Origin: JBBRZM01 sp963813635
Lineage (GTDB): Bacteria; Actinomycetota; Acidimicrobiia; IMCC26256; JBBRZM01
Length of the DNA: 64,000 bases
Direction: 5' to 3'
Assembly: GCA_963813635.1 (NCBI GenBank)
Contig: CAWEZO010000002.1
Span: 372,001 to 436,000 of the forward strand
Positions 18,503 through 27,771 of the stretch are shown piece after piece. The notes under the pieces were generated by a model. It was not told the origin of the DNA, did not search any database, and saw nothing but the letters and a program-made list of their open reading frames with translations. Within the stretch, counting starts at the first letter, position 1; each line of letters begins with the position of its first letter. The position numbers were made by a program, and so were the translations under genes.

Positions 18503-19246
18503 CTAGCGGCGGTGCGCGCGGCGGCCGCTCGTGTGCCGGCCGCGCACGACGAGCTGGGTCCACATCACGATCAGGTCGCGCAGCGTCAGGAGCACGTTGC
18601 TCGGCCGAAAAAATTGGGACGAACCGTACCGCCGTGCGTAGTGATGTATGGGAACCTCCACGAAGCGCGCGTCCACGTCTTGCAGCTTGCGCACCATCTC
18701 GACACAGATCACGCCGGTCGTATGCGTCAGCTGCACCCGCTCCAGCACGTCGCGCCTGATCAGTCGGAAATCACAGTCGGTGTCGCTGATATGCAAGCCG
18801 AACATGAACGCGACGAATCGGTGGTACACGCGGCCGATCACGCGGCGGACCGGGCCGTCGGCCCGCGAGATCTTGTAACCCTGCACCACGTCGACGTCGT
18901 CGCCGGCGTGCTCCACCAGGAGCGCGAGCTCGGTCGGGTCGAATTGACCGTCGCCGTCGGTGTAGAAGACCCACTGCTTCGTCGCGGCGGCAAAACCCGA
19001 GAGCAGCGCTCCCCCGTAACCGCGGTTCGCGGGGTGGGTCACCACGTGCACGCGCGGGTCGCGGACCTGCAGCTTCTCGAGCACCACTGCCGAGCCGTCG
19101 GTCGATCCGTCGTTGACGACGGTCACATCTCCGTCGACGCCGACACGGTCGATTGCGTCCAACGCGGCCTCGACCACCGACTCGATGCTGGGCGCGTCGT
19201 CGTAACAAGGAAAGAAGGCCGAGATCGAGGTGACCGCGGAATTCAC
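18503..19246 (-). CDS. Family 2 glycosyltransferase (DPM1/polyprenyl-phosphate type)
   Basis: About 247 residues with the GT-A signatures FPCYDDAPSI, VVNDGSTDGS, NRGYGGALLSGF and TDGDGQFDP (metal-binding DxD), as in dolichyl/polyprenyl-phosphate sugar transferases. Later ISDTDCDFRLIRR is also typical. It lacks C-terminal membrane helices, so it is the cytosolic catalytic form. GTG 19246 overlaps the stop of the upstream aminotransferase (GTGA), so the two are translationally coupled. Likely charges a lipid carrier with a sugar for surface glycan assembly. Confidence 0.9.
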   Translation of the reverse strand: MNSAVTSISAFFPCYDDAPSIESVVEAALDAIDRVGVDGDVTVVNDGSTDGSAVVLEKLQVRDPRVHVVTHPANRGYGGALLSGFAAATKQWVFYTDGDGQFDPTELALLVEHAGDDVDVVQGYKISRADGPVRRVIGRVYHRFVAFMFGLHISDTDCDFRLIRRDVLERVQLTHTTGVICVEMVRKLQDVDARFVEVPIHHYARRYGSSQFFRPSNVLLTLRDLIVMWTQLVVRGRHTSGRRAHRR

Positions 19247-20301
19247 GGGAGTGCGTTGCACACGAATCCGATCTCCTCGTGGGTCATCTCGGGGAAGCAT
19301 GGCAGTGAAACGCAATCCGACGCCCACTGCTCGGCCACCGGACACTCCACGCGTACGAACGCCTCATAGGCGGGCTGACGTGTGAGGGGTCGCGGATAAT
19401 GGATCGCGGTCTGGAACGGCATGCGGTCACGGAACCCATCACGGTCGGGTACCCGAGCCACACACAGGTGATACACGTGGCGCTCGTGCGGAGCCTGCCA
19501 CCGCAACTCGGGCGCCGCGGCCCGGTACGCACCCGCGATCTCGCGCCGGCGCTCGTTGGCCGCCGCGAGGGCCGGCAATGCCACTCGCAACGCGGCGGCC
19601 TCGAGCTCTGACAGACGCGAGTTGCCGGAGATCGAGCTGTGCACGTAACCGCCGGCATCCGTGAGCCCGTGGCGACGCAGGACCCGCACCCGCTCGGCGA
19701 GTGCACCGTCGTCGGTGACGACAGCGCCGCCGCCGCCGATCCCGCCGAGGTTCTTCGTCGGATAGAAGCTGTAAGCGGCCGCAAGCGAGCCCGCGCCGTG
19801 ATCACACGCACCGAGCGCCTGCGCGGCGTCCTCGAGCATGGGCACGCCGATGTCGGGAATCTCGGCCGGCCGGCCGTACAGATGCACCGGGATCACAAGG
19901 CGGGTCCGGCTGGTGCGCGCTGCGCCCACCAGGTCCCAATCGATGAGCGCGGTGTCGGGATCGACGTCGACCGGCACCGGCACTGCACCGGCGGCGCAGA
20001 CCGCGGCGGCGGTCGGCACGGCGGTGAACGCGGGCACGATCACCTCGTCGCCGGCGCCGATCCCGGCCGCAACCATCGCGAGCCGCAACGCTTCGGTGCC
20101 CGACGCGACCGTGACCGCATGGCGCCGGCCGAGCGACTCGGCGAGCTCGGCTTCGAACGCCGCCGTCTCGGCGTCGAGCAGGAACCGGCCCGACCGCAGC
20201 ACCCGCGCGATCGCGGCGTCGAGCTCCGGTTGCAACCCGGCAGCCCGACGCGCGAGATCGACGACCGGCACACCGGCGGCCGGATCGCGTTCCCCGTCCA
20301 T
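19243..20301 (-). CDS. DegT/DnrJ/EryC1/StrS family sugar aminotransferase
   Basis: PLP-dependent fold-type I enzyme that transaminates nucleotide keto-sugars. Motifs: VASGTEALRLA (phosphate binding), VPAFTAVPTA, LEDAAQALGA, and the PLP lysine in SFYPTKNLGG. ATG 20301 is preferred; a longer frame begins with TTG 20328, overlapping the epimerase stop by 19 bases. 352 residues, intact. With the epimerase upstream and GT2 downstream it suggests synthesis and transfer of an amino sugar. Confidence 0.92.
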   Translation of the reverse strand: MDGERDPAAGVPVVDLARRAAGLQPELDAAIARVLRSGRFLLDAETAAFEAELAESLGRRHAVTVASGTEALRLAMVAAGIGAGDEVIVPAFTAVPTAAAVCAAGAVPVPVDVDPDTALIDWDLVGAARTSRTRLVIPVHLYGRPAEIPDIGVPMLEDAAQALGACDHGAGSLAAAYSFYPTKNLGGIGGGGAVVTDDGALAERVRVLRRHGLTDAGGYVHSSISGNSRLSELEAAALRVALPALAAANERRREIAGAYRAAAPELRWQAPHERHVYHLCVARVPDRDGFRDRMPFQTAIHYPRPLTRQPAYEAFVRVECPVAEQWASDCVSLPCFPEMTHEEIGFVCNALP

Positions 20302-20309
20302 CGGTGTGC

Positions 20310-21263
20310 TCAGCGGTACCACTCCCAATGGGAGCGGTAGAACGCCATGGTGCAGGCCATGCCGTCGCGGAAGCTCGTGGCCGGCTCCCAGCCGAGCACG
20401 CGCTTCGACTTCGACGGGTCGGCGAAGTACGACCCAATGTCGATCGCGTCACGATCCGGTGGCCACGGCACCGACTCCACCGTGCCCGAACCCGCCGTCG
20501 CCACAACGATCTCCGCGATCTGGCGCAACGAGAGATGCTCTTCGTGGCCGACGTTGAACGCCTCTCCCGACGCGTCGGGCGACACTGCCGCGCGCACCAG
20601 GCAATCAGTCACGTCGTCGACATACAGGCAATCTCGCTGTTGTTCGCCCTCGCCGAAGACCGTGATCGTTTCGCCGTCGAGCGCGCGGCGGATGAAGATC
20701 GGCAGGAAGCCCTGAAAGTCGTCGCGGAGGCGCTGGCGCGGTCCGTACACATTCGTGAGCCGTACCGCAGTCGCACGGAGGCCGTACCTCTCGGCGTAGA
20801 GCAAGTGGAACTGCTCGGCGGCGTACTTCGACACGCCGTTGACGTCGACGGGTGAGATCGGGTGCTCCTCGTCGACCGGCAGGTAGCGAGGCTTCCCGAA
20901 CACCTGCCGGGTCGACGTGTACACGACCACCGCGTGTGGATTCACTTTCCGCAGCACTTCGAGGAATGCGAGCTGACTCCGGGTGTTGACGTCGAGATCG
21001 AACTGCGGATCGCTCATCGAATCGAGGTGGCTCACCTGGCCCGCGAGATTGAAGATGAGCTTGGCGCCGGCGACCGCGTCGCGCACGGCACCGGCGTCGC
21101 CCACGTCGGTCGCGATCACCTCGATGGGCCCGGCCGCGCCGTCGAGGTTGTGCGCGTTGGCGCCGTGGCGCTCGTAACCGGCGTCGATCACGGTGACCGG
21201 CACACCCACGGCCGCCAGCGCGAGCGCGACGTTGGAGCCGATGAAGCCCAGTCCGCCCGTCAC
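20310..21263 (-). CDS. NAD-dependent epimerase/dehydratase
   Basis: Extended SDR with the TGGLGFIG nucleotide-binding motif, catalytic STRQ...SKYAAEQ (YxxxK replaced in part: SKYAAEQ carries Tyr but the local pattern is unusual) and RLTNVYGP. Typical of UDP/GDP-sugar epimerases and dehydratases. The first available start, GTG 21263, cuts off the usual first beta strand; upstream codons RRCLVTGG are in frame but offer no ATG/GTG/TTG, so a CTG start or a base error near 21290-21330 is likely. Supplies sugar to the downstream aminotransferase and GT2. Confidence 0.85.
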   Translation of the reverse strand: MTGGLGFIGSNVALALAAVGVPVTVIDAGYERHGANAHNLDGAAGPIEVIATDVGDAGAVRDAVAGAKLIFNLAGQVSHLDSMSDPQFDLDVNTRSQLAFLEVLRKVNPHAVVVYTSTRQVFGKPRYLPVDEEHPISPVDVNGVSKYAAEQFHLLYAERYGLRATAVRLTNVYGPRQRLRDDFQGFLPIFIRRALDGETITVFGEGEQQRDCLYVDDVTDCLVRAAVSPDASGEAFNVGHEEHLSLRQIAEIVVATAGSGTVESVPWPPDRDAIDIGSYFADPSKSKRVLGWEPATSFRDGMACTMAFYRSHWEWYR

Positions 21264-21409
21264 GAGGCAGCGGCGACCGGCAAGCGCGTCAACGAGCGAA
21301 GTGTCCAGAGCGGCGGTCAGCCTAGGTGACGGCCCGAGGTGGCGAGGTCTGGACAGCCAACCCGGTGCGCGATGGAAACGGGAGCGCCCGGGTTCGCGCT
21401 ATGAAGCCG

Positions 21410-22040
21410 CTACGGGACGAATGAGGAGTGGATCACCCAGTACGCGCACACCGCTTGGCCGAGGACGCCAGCCGCGAGCGCAAGCGCCACGACGGCCCGG
21501 GCCTGACGCTCGAGCAACGCGCCGGCGGCCACGAACGGCGGGAAGCACTCGTTCGCGTACCGCGCCAACCCCACCATGCCCAGAACGAGGCTCGGCACCA
21601 GCTGCGGGAACGTGAAAACAGTGACCAGACCCAGGGCAGTCTTTTTCGCTCGATCACGAGGACGGCGATCGCCGCGGCCGCCAGGATCAGGTGTGGCAAC
21701 GCGTAGTCGTATCGCCAGAGCTGCTCGGCAAACCTCCAGGCGGTCACCTCGGGCCACAACTTCTTCGCGGTGAGAAAGACGAACGCGTCGCCGGTCCACT
21801 GGTAACAGAAGGCGCCTCGAACCCCGCGCCGGTCAGCTTGCCGTTGGCCCACGAACCCATGGCGATGACAAGTGCACCCGAGTACACGCGTGACACGAGC
21901 CACGGCAGCACGACGCCGGACTATGGAAACCACGTCGCAAGCCCGCGTGCCGGCCACGCGTGCGTGGATGAACGCGGTGACACCACCGTGGCTTCGGTCG
22001 TCAGCCGCCGATCGTACTGACGCACCTGCCGCCACTCACT
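21410..22040 (-). pseudogene. Decayed polytopic membrane protein (mannosyltransferase-like)
   Basis: Hydrophobic pieces are spread over several frames: near 21840-21960 WLVSRVYSGALVIAMGSW, at about 21720-21820 WTGDAFVFLTAKKLWPEV, then YALPHLILAAAAIAVLVIERKR, and after a shift near 21640 VFTFPQLVPSLVLGMVGLAR and a last helix ending SSFVP. This resembles PIG-V/GT39-like mannosyltransferases with both ends kept but the catalytic middle missing. It lies at the end of the glycan block. Family call is tentative. Confidence 0.45.
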
Positions 22041-22047
22041 CCCGAGC

Positions 22048-22776
22048 TCACCACGCGAGCCGTGCGGACGCGCGCGCCTCTCCCCGGCTCAGAAACCACA
22101 TCGAGAGCGTTTCCGCGTTACGAACGATCGCCAGCTCGACTTCGTCGTCGGCGTCGATACCGGCGCGGAACTCCATCTCAGCGCGCGCCGCAACGCGACC
22201 GTCCACACCACCGCGCGCAAGCTCATCCTCGATCGGTTCCCAGTAGGCCGCGTTGTTCACGTGGCCCAGCACGTCGACGTCGCTGGCGCGCAGCGGCCAC
22301 AAGCGCCGCGTTGCCTCGGGTGGGATCACACCGTGGCGAAGCCGGGCGTCCACCTGCCGGCCGCCGGCGGCTTCGCCATAGAGCGCGTGAAACTGGTCGG
22401 TGAGCTTGGCTGGGCGACCGGTAACCGCGTCGACGAGCACCCAGATCGCGGCGGCCTCGGCGACGACCGCGCCGTTGGACGTGAGGCGGGTGCGTCGCTC
22501 GGCCCACCGGCTCCCGAACCCGCCGCAGAACGTGACCAGCGCGACCATGTCCCCGAAGTGCGGGAGCGACTCGAGTTGCAACGCGACCTTCCGCAGGATC
22601 CACGGACCCGCGATCCCACTGTCGTCGGCGTCGTCGGTCCCGATGTCCTGCAGATAGCGGGCCAGGGCGTCGAGTCGCAGGCGTCCAGTGGCGGTCACGT
22701 CACCGAGACGCACTTTGCGCGTCGCGGTGAACTGCCGGCCCCGCTGCGGGACCGGCATCAGCACCGGCTCCGGCAT
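22048..22776 (-). CDS. Acyl-ACP/acyl-CoA thioesterase (tandem hotdog)
   Basis: About 242 residues with two hotdog halves. The N-terminal half has RLRLDALARYLQDIGTDDA; the second has DVDVLGHVNNAAYWEPIED, the signature of the FatA/acyl-ACP thioesterase (PF01643) family. ATG 22776 begins 2 bases after the stop of the LLM oxidoreductase, so they are one transcript. Hydrolyses acyl thioesters; chain specificity unknown. Intact. Confidence 0.87.
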   Translation of the reverse strand: MPEPVLMPVPQRGRQFTATRKVRLGDVTATGRLRLDALARYLQDIGTDDADDSGIAGPWILRKVALQLESLPHFGDMVALVTFCGGFGSRWAERRTRLTSNGAVVAEAAAIWVLVDAVTGRPAKLTDQFHALYGEAAGGRQVDARLRHGVIPPEATRRLWPLRASDVDVLGHVNNAAYWEPIEDELARGGVDGRVAARAEMEFRAGIDADDEVELAIVRNAETLSMWFLSRGEARASARLAW

Positions 22777-22778
22777 CG

Positions 22779-23803
22779 TCAGAGCGCGAGCTCCGCCATC
22801 GTGCGCAGCGTCGCGGCGTCGCCGTACAGCAGGATCGTCGTGACCGCCGACTCCTCCCACATCGCGAGGTCGTCGCGCACCTTCTCCTTCGGGCCGATGA
22901 GCGCGGTCTCCTCGATGAGCTTCTGCGGCACGAGCGCGGCCGCTTCGTCCTTCTTACCCTCGAGGTACAGATCCTGGATCTGCTTCACCTCGGCTTCGTA
23001 GCCCATGCGCGCGTACACGTTGGCGTGAAAGTTGACTTCACGCGCGCCCATGCCGCCGATGTACAGCGCAAGCATCGGGCGCATGAAGTCAGCCGCTTGC
23101 TGCACGTCGTCGTGAAAGATCACCGGCACGGTGGCGGCGACCTCGAAGTCGTCGAACCCGCGCCGCGCCCCGGTCGCGCGAACCCTTCCGCGAGCGCGTC
23201 GCGGTAGAAGTCGTCGACTCGGGGTGAGTAGTAGATCGCGAGCCAGCCGTCGGCGATCTCGGCAGTGAGCGCGACGTTCTTCGGCCCCTCGGCGGCGAGA
23301 TAGATCGGCAGGTCCGCGCGTAACGGATGGGTGATCGACTTCACGGGCTTTCCGAGACCGGTGCCGCCGGGATACGGCAGCGGGTAGTGCTCACCGTCGT
23401 TGGTGAGCGGTGCTTCGCGGGCGAGGATCCTGCGGATGATCTCGACGTACTCCCGCGTGCGCGCGAGCGGCTTGGGATACGGCTGGCCGTACCAGCCTTC
23501 GACGACCTGCGGTCCCGAGGCGCCGAGGCCGAGCACGAAGCGCCCGTTCGACAGATGGTCCATCGTGATCGCGGCCATCGCCATCGCGGTGGGCGTGCGA
23601 GCAGACATCTGACAGATCGACGTGCCGAGCTTGACGCGTTGAGTGTTGGCGCCCCACCATGCCAGCGGAGTGAGCGCGTCGGATCCGTACGCCTCCGCCG
23701 TCCACAGCGAGTCGTAGCCGAGCTGCTCCGCCTCGGCGACGAGCCCGGGCATGCCGGCCGGCGGCTGCGCACCCCAGTAGCCGATCATGAAGCCCAACTT
23801 CAT
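22779..23803 (-). CDS. LLM-class (F420-type) flavin oxidoreductase, one frameshift
   Basis: Bacterial luciferase-like TIM barrel: MKLGFMIGYWG start, YDSLWTAEAYGSDALTPLAW, GLGASGPQVVEGW and the C-terminal EKVRDDLAMWEES region. This pattern is typical of actinobacterial F420-dependent oxidoreductases. One base is missing around 23160-23175, where AEGFARPG should run into GFDDFEVAATVPVIF. ATG 23803. Reduces or oxidises a substrate using reduced F420 (family knowledge); substrate unknown. Confidence 0.85.
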
Positions 23804-23836
23804 CGCGATCCTGCTTCCTCGAGTGTGGTCGCGGGC

Positions 23837-25108
23837 CTAGGTCTGCGTGCCGACCTTGAGCTCACGGAACGGCGTGCTCTTGTCGGGCCCCGGCTCCTTC
23901 GGCAGGCCGAGCACGCGCTCGCCGATGATGTTCTTCTGGATCTCGTCGGTGCCGCCGTAGATCGACACCGCCGGAGCGAAGAGCGCCGACTCCTGCACCG
24001 AGCCGCCGGTCGGTGCGTGGGGACCATAGAGCATGCCGCCCGCACCGAGGATCTGGAGGCCCAGGTCGCGCTGGAGACGGGTGATGCGACTCATCATCAG
24101 CTTGGCGAGATTGGCCTCCGGGCCGGGACCGCGCCCCGCCGCGCGGGCAGCTTTCACCCGCAGCGACGTGAAGCGACCGACCTCGCTCAGGATGTAGAGC
24201 TGAGCGAGGCGCTCGCGGATGACCGGATCGTCGGCGCGGTGGAGCTGGGCGGCGAGATCCTGGAGCACGCCGGCGCTGCGCGCCTGCGCCGCCGCGGGTG
24301 GCCCGCTGCGCTGCGGCACCCCGGCGAAGTCGGCGGCGCGTCGTGTCAGCGCGCCCGCCTTGGTCCCAGGAAACGCGGAGCCCATACCGCCCGCGACACC
24401 ACTGCCGAGGCCGGCACGCTCGTTGGCGAGTGTCGTGTTTGCGGCCGCCCACCCGTCGTTCACACCGCCGATCCGCGCGCTGTCGCTCACCCGCGCGCCG
24501 TCGAGGAACACCTCACTGAACAGCGACCGGCCCGTCATCTCGCGCAGCGGACGCACCTCGACGCCCGGCTGGTCCATCTCGAGCGCGAAGTACGTGATGC
24601 CGGCGTGCTTCGGCACGTCGGGATCAGTGCGCGCGATCAGCATCCCGAGGTTGCAGACCTGACCGCCCGACGCCCAGACCTTCTGGCCGTTGACCACCCA
24701 CTCGTCGCCGTCACGCACGGCACGGGCCTGCAGGCTCGCGAGGTCGGACCCCGCGCCCGGTTCGCTGAAGAGCTGGCACCACGCTTCTCGCCCGTTGACG
24801 ATCGACGGGAGATAGCGCGCCTTCTGCTCATCGGTGCCGTGCACGAGAATCGTGGGACCGGCGAGCATCATGCCGAGCCCCGACGGCGGACCCATCGCAC
24901 CCGCGGCGACGATCTCCTCGGTGACGACGTTCGCAAGTCCGCGCGCCAGCCCGCGACCCATCCACTGCTCGGGCCAGGTGGGAACGGCCCAGCCCGACTC
25001 GGCAAGGCGCGCCCACCACTGCTCCACCGTGAGGTCGGGATCCCACTGGTCGGCAAGAAACGTGCGCACTTCTTCGCGCACCGTGTCGGTCATCTCGGTC
25101 ACAGTCAT
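23837..25108 (-). CDS. Acyl-CoA dehydrogenase (FadE type)
   Basis: An intact 423-residue flavoprotein of the acyl-CoA dehydrogenase superfamily. N-terminal helical domain; middle beta domain with CQLFSEPGAGSDLA and WVVNGQKVWASGG; C-terminal helical domain ending IYGGTDEIQKNIIGERVLGLP, the FAD-binding signature. Introduces a trans-2 double bond into acyl-CoA, passing electrons to ETF. It sits 33 bases upstream of the LLM gene on the same strand. Similar proteins occur in sterol side-chain degradation as heterodimers; that is only a possibility here. Confidence 0.93.
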   Translation of the reverse strand: MTVTEMTDTVREEVRTFLADQWDPDLTVEQWWARLAESGWAVPTWPEQWMGRGLARGLANVVTEEIVAAGAMGPPSGLGMMLAGPTILVHGTDEQKARYLPSIVNGREAWCQLFSEPGAGSDLASLQARAVRDGDEWVVNGQKVWASGGQVCNLGMLIARTDPDVPKHAGITYFALEMDQPGVEVRPLREMTGRSLFSEVFLDGARVSDSARIGGVNDGWAAANTTLANERAGLGSGVAGGMGSAFPGTKAGALTRRAADFAGVPQRSGPPAAAQARSAGVLQDLAAQLHRADDPVIRERLAQLYILSEVGRFTSLRVKAARAAGRGPGPEANLAKLMMSRITRLQRDLGLQILGAGGMLYGPHAPTGGSVQESALFAPAVSIYGGTDEIQKNIIGERVLGLPKEPGPDKSTPFRELKVGTQT

Positions 25109-25118
25109 GGCGCCTCCA

Positions 25119-25484
25119 TCAATCGAGGAGCTCGCGCAGCTTCTCGGGAGAACGGGCGATTACCGCTCGTTCGCCCCGGAAAATAACGGGCCGCTGCATG
25201 AGCTCGGGATGCGCGAGGAGCACATCAACGACCTGCGCCCGCGTCTGCACGTCCGCGTCGGACAGCCCGAGCTCGGTGAAGGTCGGGTCGCGGCGCACGA
25301 GGTCAGTGGGAGGATCGCCCAGTGCATCGAGGATGCGTTCGAGCTCCTGGCGGGTCGGATGAGCTTGCAGGTACTCGACGATCTCGTGGTTCACACCCTC
25401 GTCCTTCAGCACGCCGACAGCGGTGCGGCACTTGCTGCACGACGGGTTGTAATACACGACCAGGTCGTCCTCGGCGCCGTCCAT
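25119..25484 (-). CDS. ArsC-family arsenate reductase-like (thioredoxin fold)
   Basis: 121 residues. The N-terminal NPSCSKCRTA carries the catalytic Cys of the glutaredoxin-linked ArsC family, and the conserved Arg is in MQRPVIF. Normal length. Either arsenate reductase or a YfgD/Spx-like relative; no other arsenic genes are nearby. ATG 25484. Its stop is 10 bases before the FadE start, so it may lead that operon. Confidence 0.87.
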   Translation of the reverse strand: MDGAEDDLVVYYNPSCSKCRTAVGVLKDEGVNHEIVEYLQAHPTRQELERILDALGDPPTDLVRRDPTFTELGLSDADVQTRAQVVDVLLAHPELMQRPVIFRGERAVIARSPEKLRELLD

Positions 25485-25557
25485 CACCTCGAGGCTAACG
25501 ACATTCGCGGGTACCGTGAGCTCGACCGGGAGGTCTGCCTTGGGTCACACCGATCAC

Positions 25558-26664
25558 ATGCCCCTCGGGCGTGACGACGCCAACGACATCGCCTCGATCC
25601 TCGCCGACGACCAGCTCGACTTCGGCGAGCTGGCCCACGCCACACCCTCCCGGGGTGATGCGATCTTCACGTGGGACTACGCGCGCACGCGGGCGGGTCT
25701 CGGCAAGCTGTACGAGAAGGCCAAGAAGTCGCAGTGGAACGGCACGACCGATCTCGACTGGTCGATCGAGGTCGATCCCGAACAGGTCGCGGTGGAGATG
25801 TCGGGCTCGCTTGCGCATCTGCAGGACCGGCTCGCGGCGATCGAAGGCTCACCCGTACGTTCGTGGTCGGAGCGCGAGTGGCAGGCGTTCCAGCTCGAGG
25901 GGTTCAACTGGCGCATGAGCAACTTCTTGCATGGTGAGCAGGGCGCGCTCATCTGCACCGCGAAGATCGTCGAGACGACACCGTGGATCGACGCGAAGTA
26001 CTACGCCGCGACACAGGTCATGGACGAGGCGCGCCACGTCGAGGTGTTCGCCCGCTACCTCGACACGAAGCTCGAAGGCCACTATCCGGTCAGCTCGGCG
26101 CTCCAGCTCCTGATCGACGACATCATTGGCGATCCGCGCTGGGACATGACCTACATGGGCATGCAGATCATGGTCGAAGGCCTCGCGCTCGCGGCCTTCG
26201 GCTTCATGCACGCGGTCACGCAGGAGCCGCTGCTCAAGAAGCTCCTGCGCTACGTCATGGCCGACGAGGCGCGCCACGTCGCGTTCGGTGTGCTGTCGCT
26301 GCAGGAGTACTACGCCGGCCTCGGAGGTGCGGAGATCCGTGAGCGGCAGGAGTTCGCGTTCGACGCCGCGCTGCGCATGCGCGACCGGCTGTTGATGCTC
26401 CCCGTCTGGGACCGGATGGGCATCGACGGGGCCACGATCACCAAGCTGCTCTTCGAGCTGCTGGCGCAGCGGGGCGCAAACCCGTTCCAGGCCGCGCTGT
26501 TCTCGAAGATCGTGCCCAACTGCAAGAAGCTCGGGCTGCTCGACGCGGGCGACGGATGGCTACGTGACCGGTTCACCGAGATCGGGGTGATCGAGTACGA
26601 GGATCACCCCGACACCGAGATGGAGTACGAGCTCCTCGACGCCGTCTCGACCGCCCCGAACTAG
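25558..26664 (+). CDS. Ferritin-like diiron protein
   Basis: About 368 residues, largely helical. Two DEARHV motifs (MDEARHVEVFARYL and DEARHVAFGVLSL) with upstream Glu residues (LHGEQGAL, MVEGLALA) supply the diiron ligand pattern of a ferritin/R2/N-oxygenase-like bundle. ATG 25558 is chosen; GTG 25516 would add 14 residues but leave only about 30 bases to the divergent ArsC gene. Possibly an oxygenase or desaturase. Its stop codon TAG is part of the IS481 target duplication that follows. Confidence 0.8.
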   Translation: MPLGRDDANDIASILADDQLDFGELAHATPSRGDAIFTWDYARTRAGLGKLYEKAKKSQWNGTTDLDWSIEVDPEQVAVEMSGSLAHLQDRLAAIEGSPVRSWSEREWQAFQLEGFNWRMSNFLHGEQGALICTAKIVETTPWIDAKYYAATQVMDEARHVEVFARYLDTKLEGHYPVSSALQLLIDDIIGDPRWDMTYMGMQIMVEGLALAAFGFMHAVTQEPLLKKLLRYVMADEARHVAFGVLSLQEYYAGLGGAEIRERQEFAFDAALRMRDRLLMLPVWDRMGIDGATITKLLFELLAQRGANPFQAALFSKIVPNCKKLGLLDAGDGWLRDRFTEIGVIEYEDHPDTEMEYELLDAVSTAPN

Positions 26665-26665
26665 T

Positions 26666-27693
26666 TGTAGATCCCAACAGCGTTAGTCAGTGCCGATGAC
26701 GTCGGCGGGGGTCTTGTGGCCGAGGGCGCTGTGGGGTCGTCGATAGTTGTAGTACTCGAGCCAGGCTGGGAGTGCAGCGGCGCGGTGGTGGTGGGTCTGG
26801 TAGCTGACCGCGTACGCCCATTCGGCGTGGAGGGTTTGGATGAACCTTTCGGCTTTCCCGTTGGTGCGGGGCCGGTAGGGGCGGGTTCGGAGGTGCTTGA
26901 TGCCGAGCTCGACGATCGTGGTTGCGTGGAGGCGTGAGAGGTAGCCAGGGCCGTTGTCGGTCATGACCCGCTGGACGGTGATGCCGTGGTCAGCGAACCA
27001 AGCGATCGCGCGGCGCAAGAACGCGGTGCAGGTCGGACCTTTCTCGTCATCGAGGATCTCGACGTACGCGATCCGGCTGGTGTCATCGACGGCGACATGG
27101 CAGTAGTCCCACCCGCGCCTGCCGGCACCGGCGCGGCGGTATCCGGCTTGGCGGAGATGGGCCGGGAGCCCGGGCTGATCGAACCGACCCAGCTTCTTGA
27201 TGTCGATGTGGATCAGCTCGCCGGGATGACGACGGCAATAGCGGTTCGGGGGCTCGGGCGGCTCGAGTCGTGACAGCCGGTTGAGACCGAGGCGAGCCAG
27301 GATCGCGCCCACCGTCGATGTCGCCATGTTCAGCTCTGCCGCGATGCGCGTCGAAGTCCAGCGCAGCCGGCGAAGTTGCTCGATGAGCGCCTCGGTCCGA
27401 GCCGGAGTCCGACCCGGGACTCGACCCGGAGCTGAAGACCGATCGGTCATCGCTTCGCCTGCGTCGTAGCGACACAACCACCGAAACACGGTCCGGGTCG
27501 AGACCGCGAACGCTTCTGCGGCTTCGTCGACCGACCAACCTTCGAGACGGACTCGCTCGCACATCAGGGTCCGCTGGCGCGGCAAGAGACGGGCGTTACC
27601 GTGAACCAACACGGGCACTCCTTGTGGTGAGGGCGGCTTCAGCACCCCCAAGCCTCAAGGAGGCCCGTGTGACAAACGTGGATGGGATCTACA
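26666..27693 (-). mobile_element. Complete IS481-family insertion sequence, 1028 bp
   Basis: Perfect terminal TGTAGATCCCA (26666-26676) / TGGGATCTACA (27683-27693), extending to a 24-base inverted repeat with 20 matches. It is bracketed by a direct duplication ACTAGT at 26660-26665 and 27694-27699, which fits the NCTAGN target preference described for IS481. One intact transposase gene on the minus strand. The insertion split the stop codon region of the ferritin-like gene, but the duplication preserves TAG, so that gene stays whole. Ends and duplication are exact, suggesting a recent event. Confidence 0.95.
26683..27612 (-). CDS. IS481-family DDE transposase
   Basis: N-terminal helix-turn-helix region (LEGWSVDEAAEAFAVSTRT) and a second HTH-like part, then an RNase-H-fold integrase core: ELIHIDIKKLGR (first Asp), MTDNGPGY (second Asp) and RTNGKAERFIQTL (Glu). 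It ends with the typical YNYRRPHSALG. GTG 27612 is chosen because AAGGAG lies 5 bases upstream and LVHGNARL is the usual N-terminus; the frame itself opens at 27651. About 309 residues, intact and likely active. Confidence 0.93.
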   Translation of the reverse strand: MLVHGNARLLPRQRTLMCERVRLEGWSVDEAAEAFAVSTRTVFRWLCRYDAGEAMTDRSSAPGRVPGRTPARTEALIEQLRRLRWTSTRIAAELNMATSTVGAILARLGLNRLSRLEPPEPPNRYCRRHPGELIHIDIKKLGRFDQPGLPAHLRQAGYRRAGAGRRGWDYCHVAVDDTSRIAYVEILDDEKGPTCTAFLRRAIAWFADHGITVQRVMTDNGPGYLSRLHATTIVELGIKHLRTRPYRPRTNGKAERFIQTLHAEWAYAVSYQTHHHRAAALPAWLEYYNYRRPHSALGHKTPADVIGTD

Positions 27694-27710
27694 ACTAGTC
27701 CCCAGCTTCG

Positions 27711-27757
27711 TTCTTGCGTCAGCAGCCGGGATATGACACCGGATTGCGACGCAAGAA
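27711..27757. repeat. Palindromic element family C, copy 2
   Basis: TTCTTGCGTC (27711-27720) pairs with GACGCAAGAA (27748-27757) over a 27-base loop. Arms match those at 2420-2466, and both are preceded by CG. It lies between the IS and the 3' end of the minus-strand amidohydrolase. Before the IS inserted it would have been about 12 bases after the ferritin-like gene, i.e. between convergent genes. Confidence 0.65.
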
Positions 27758-27771
27758 TGGATCGGGAGTGG

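Noticed and set aside
23327..25186. 619-codon plus-strand open frame
   Set aside because: It is wholly antisense to the LLM oxidoreductase and acyl-CoA dehydrogenase, which have clear motifs. Composition is Arg/Ala/His-rich as expected from GC-rich antisense frames.
26666..27693. Larger composite transposon or prophage
   Set aside because: Only one IS with its own exact ends and target duplication is present; no second copy, integrase or phage gene is nearby.
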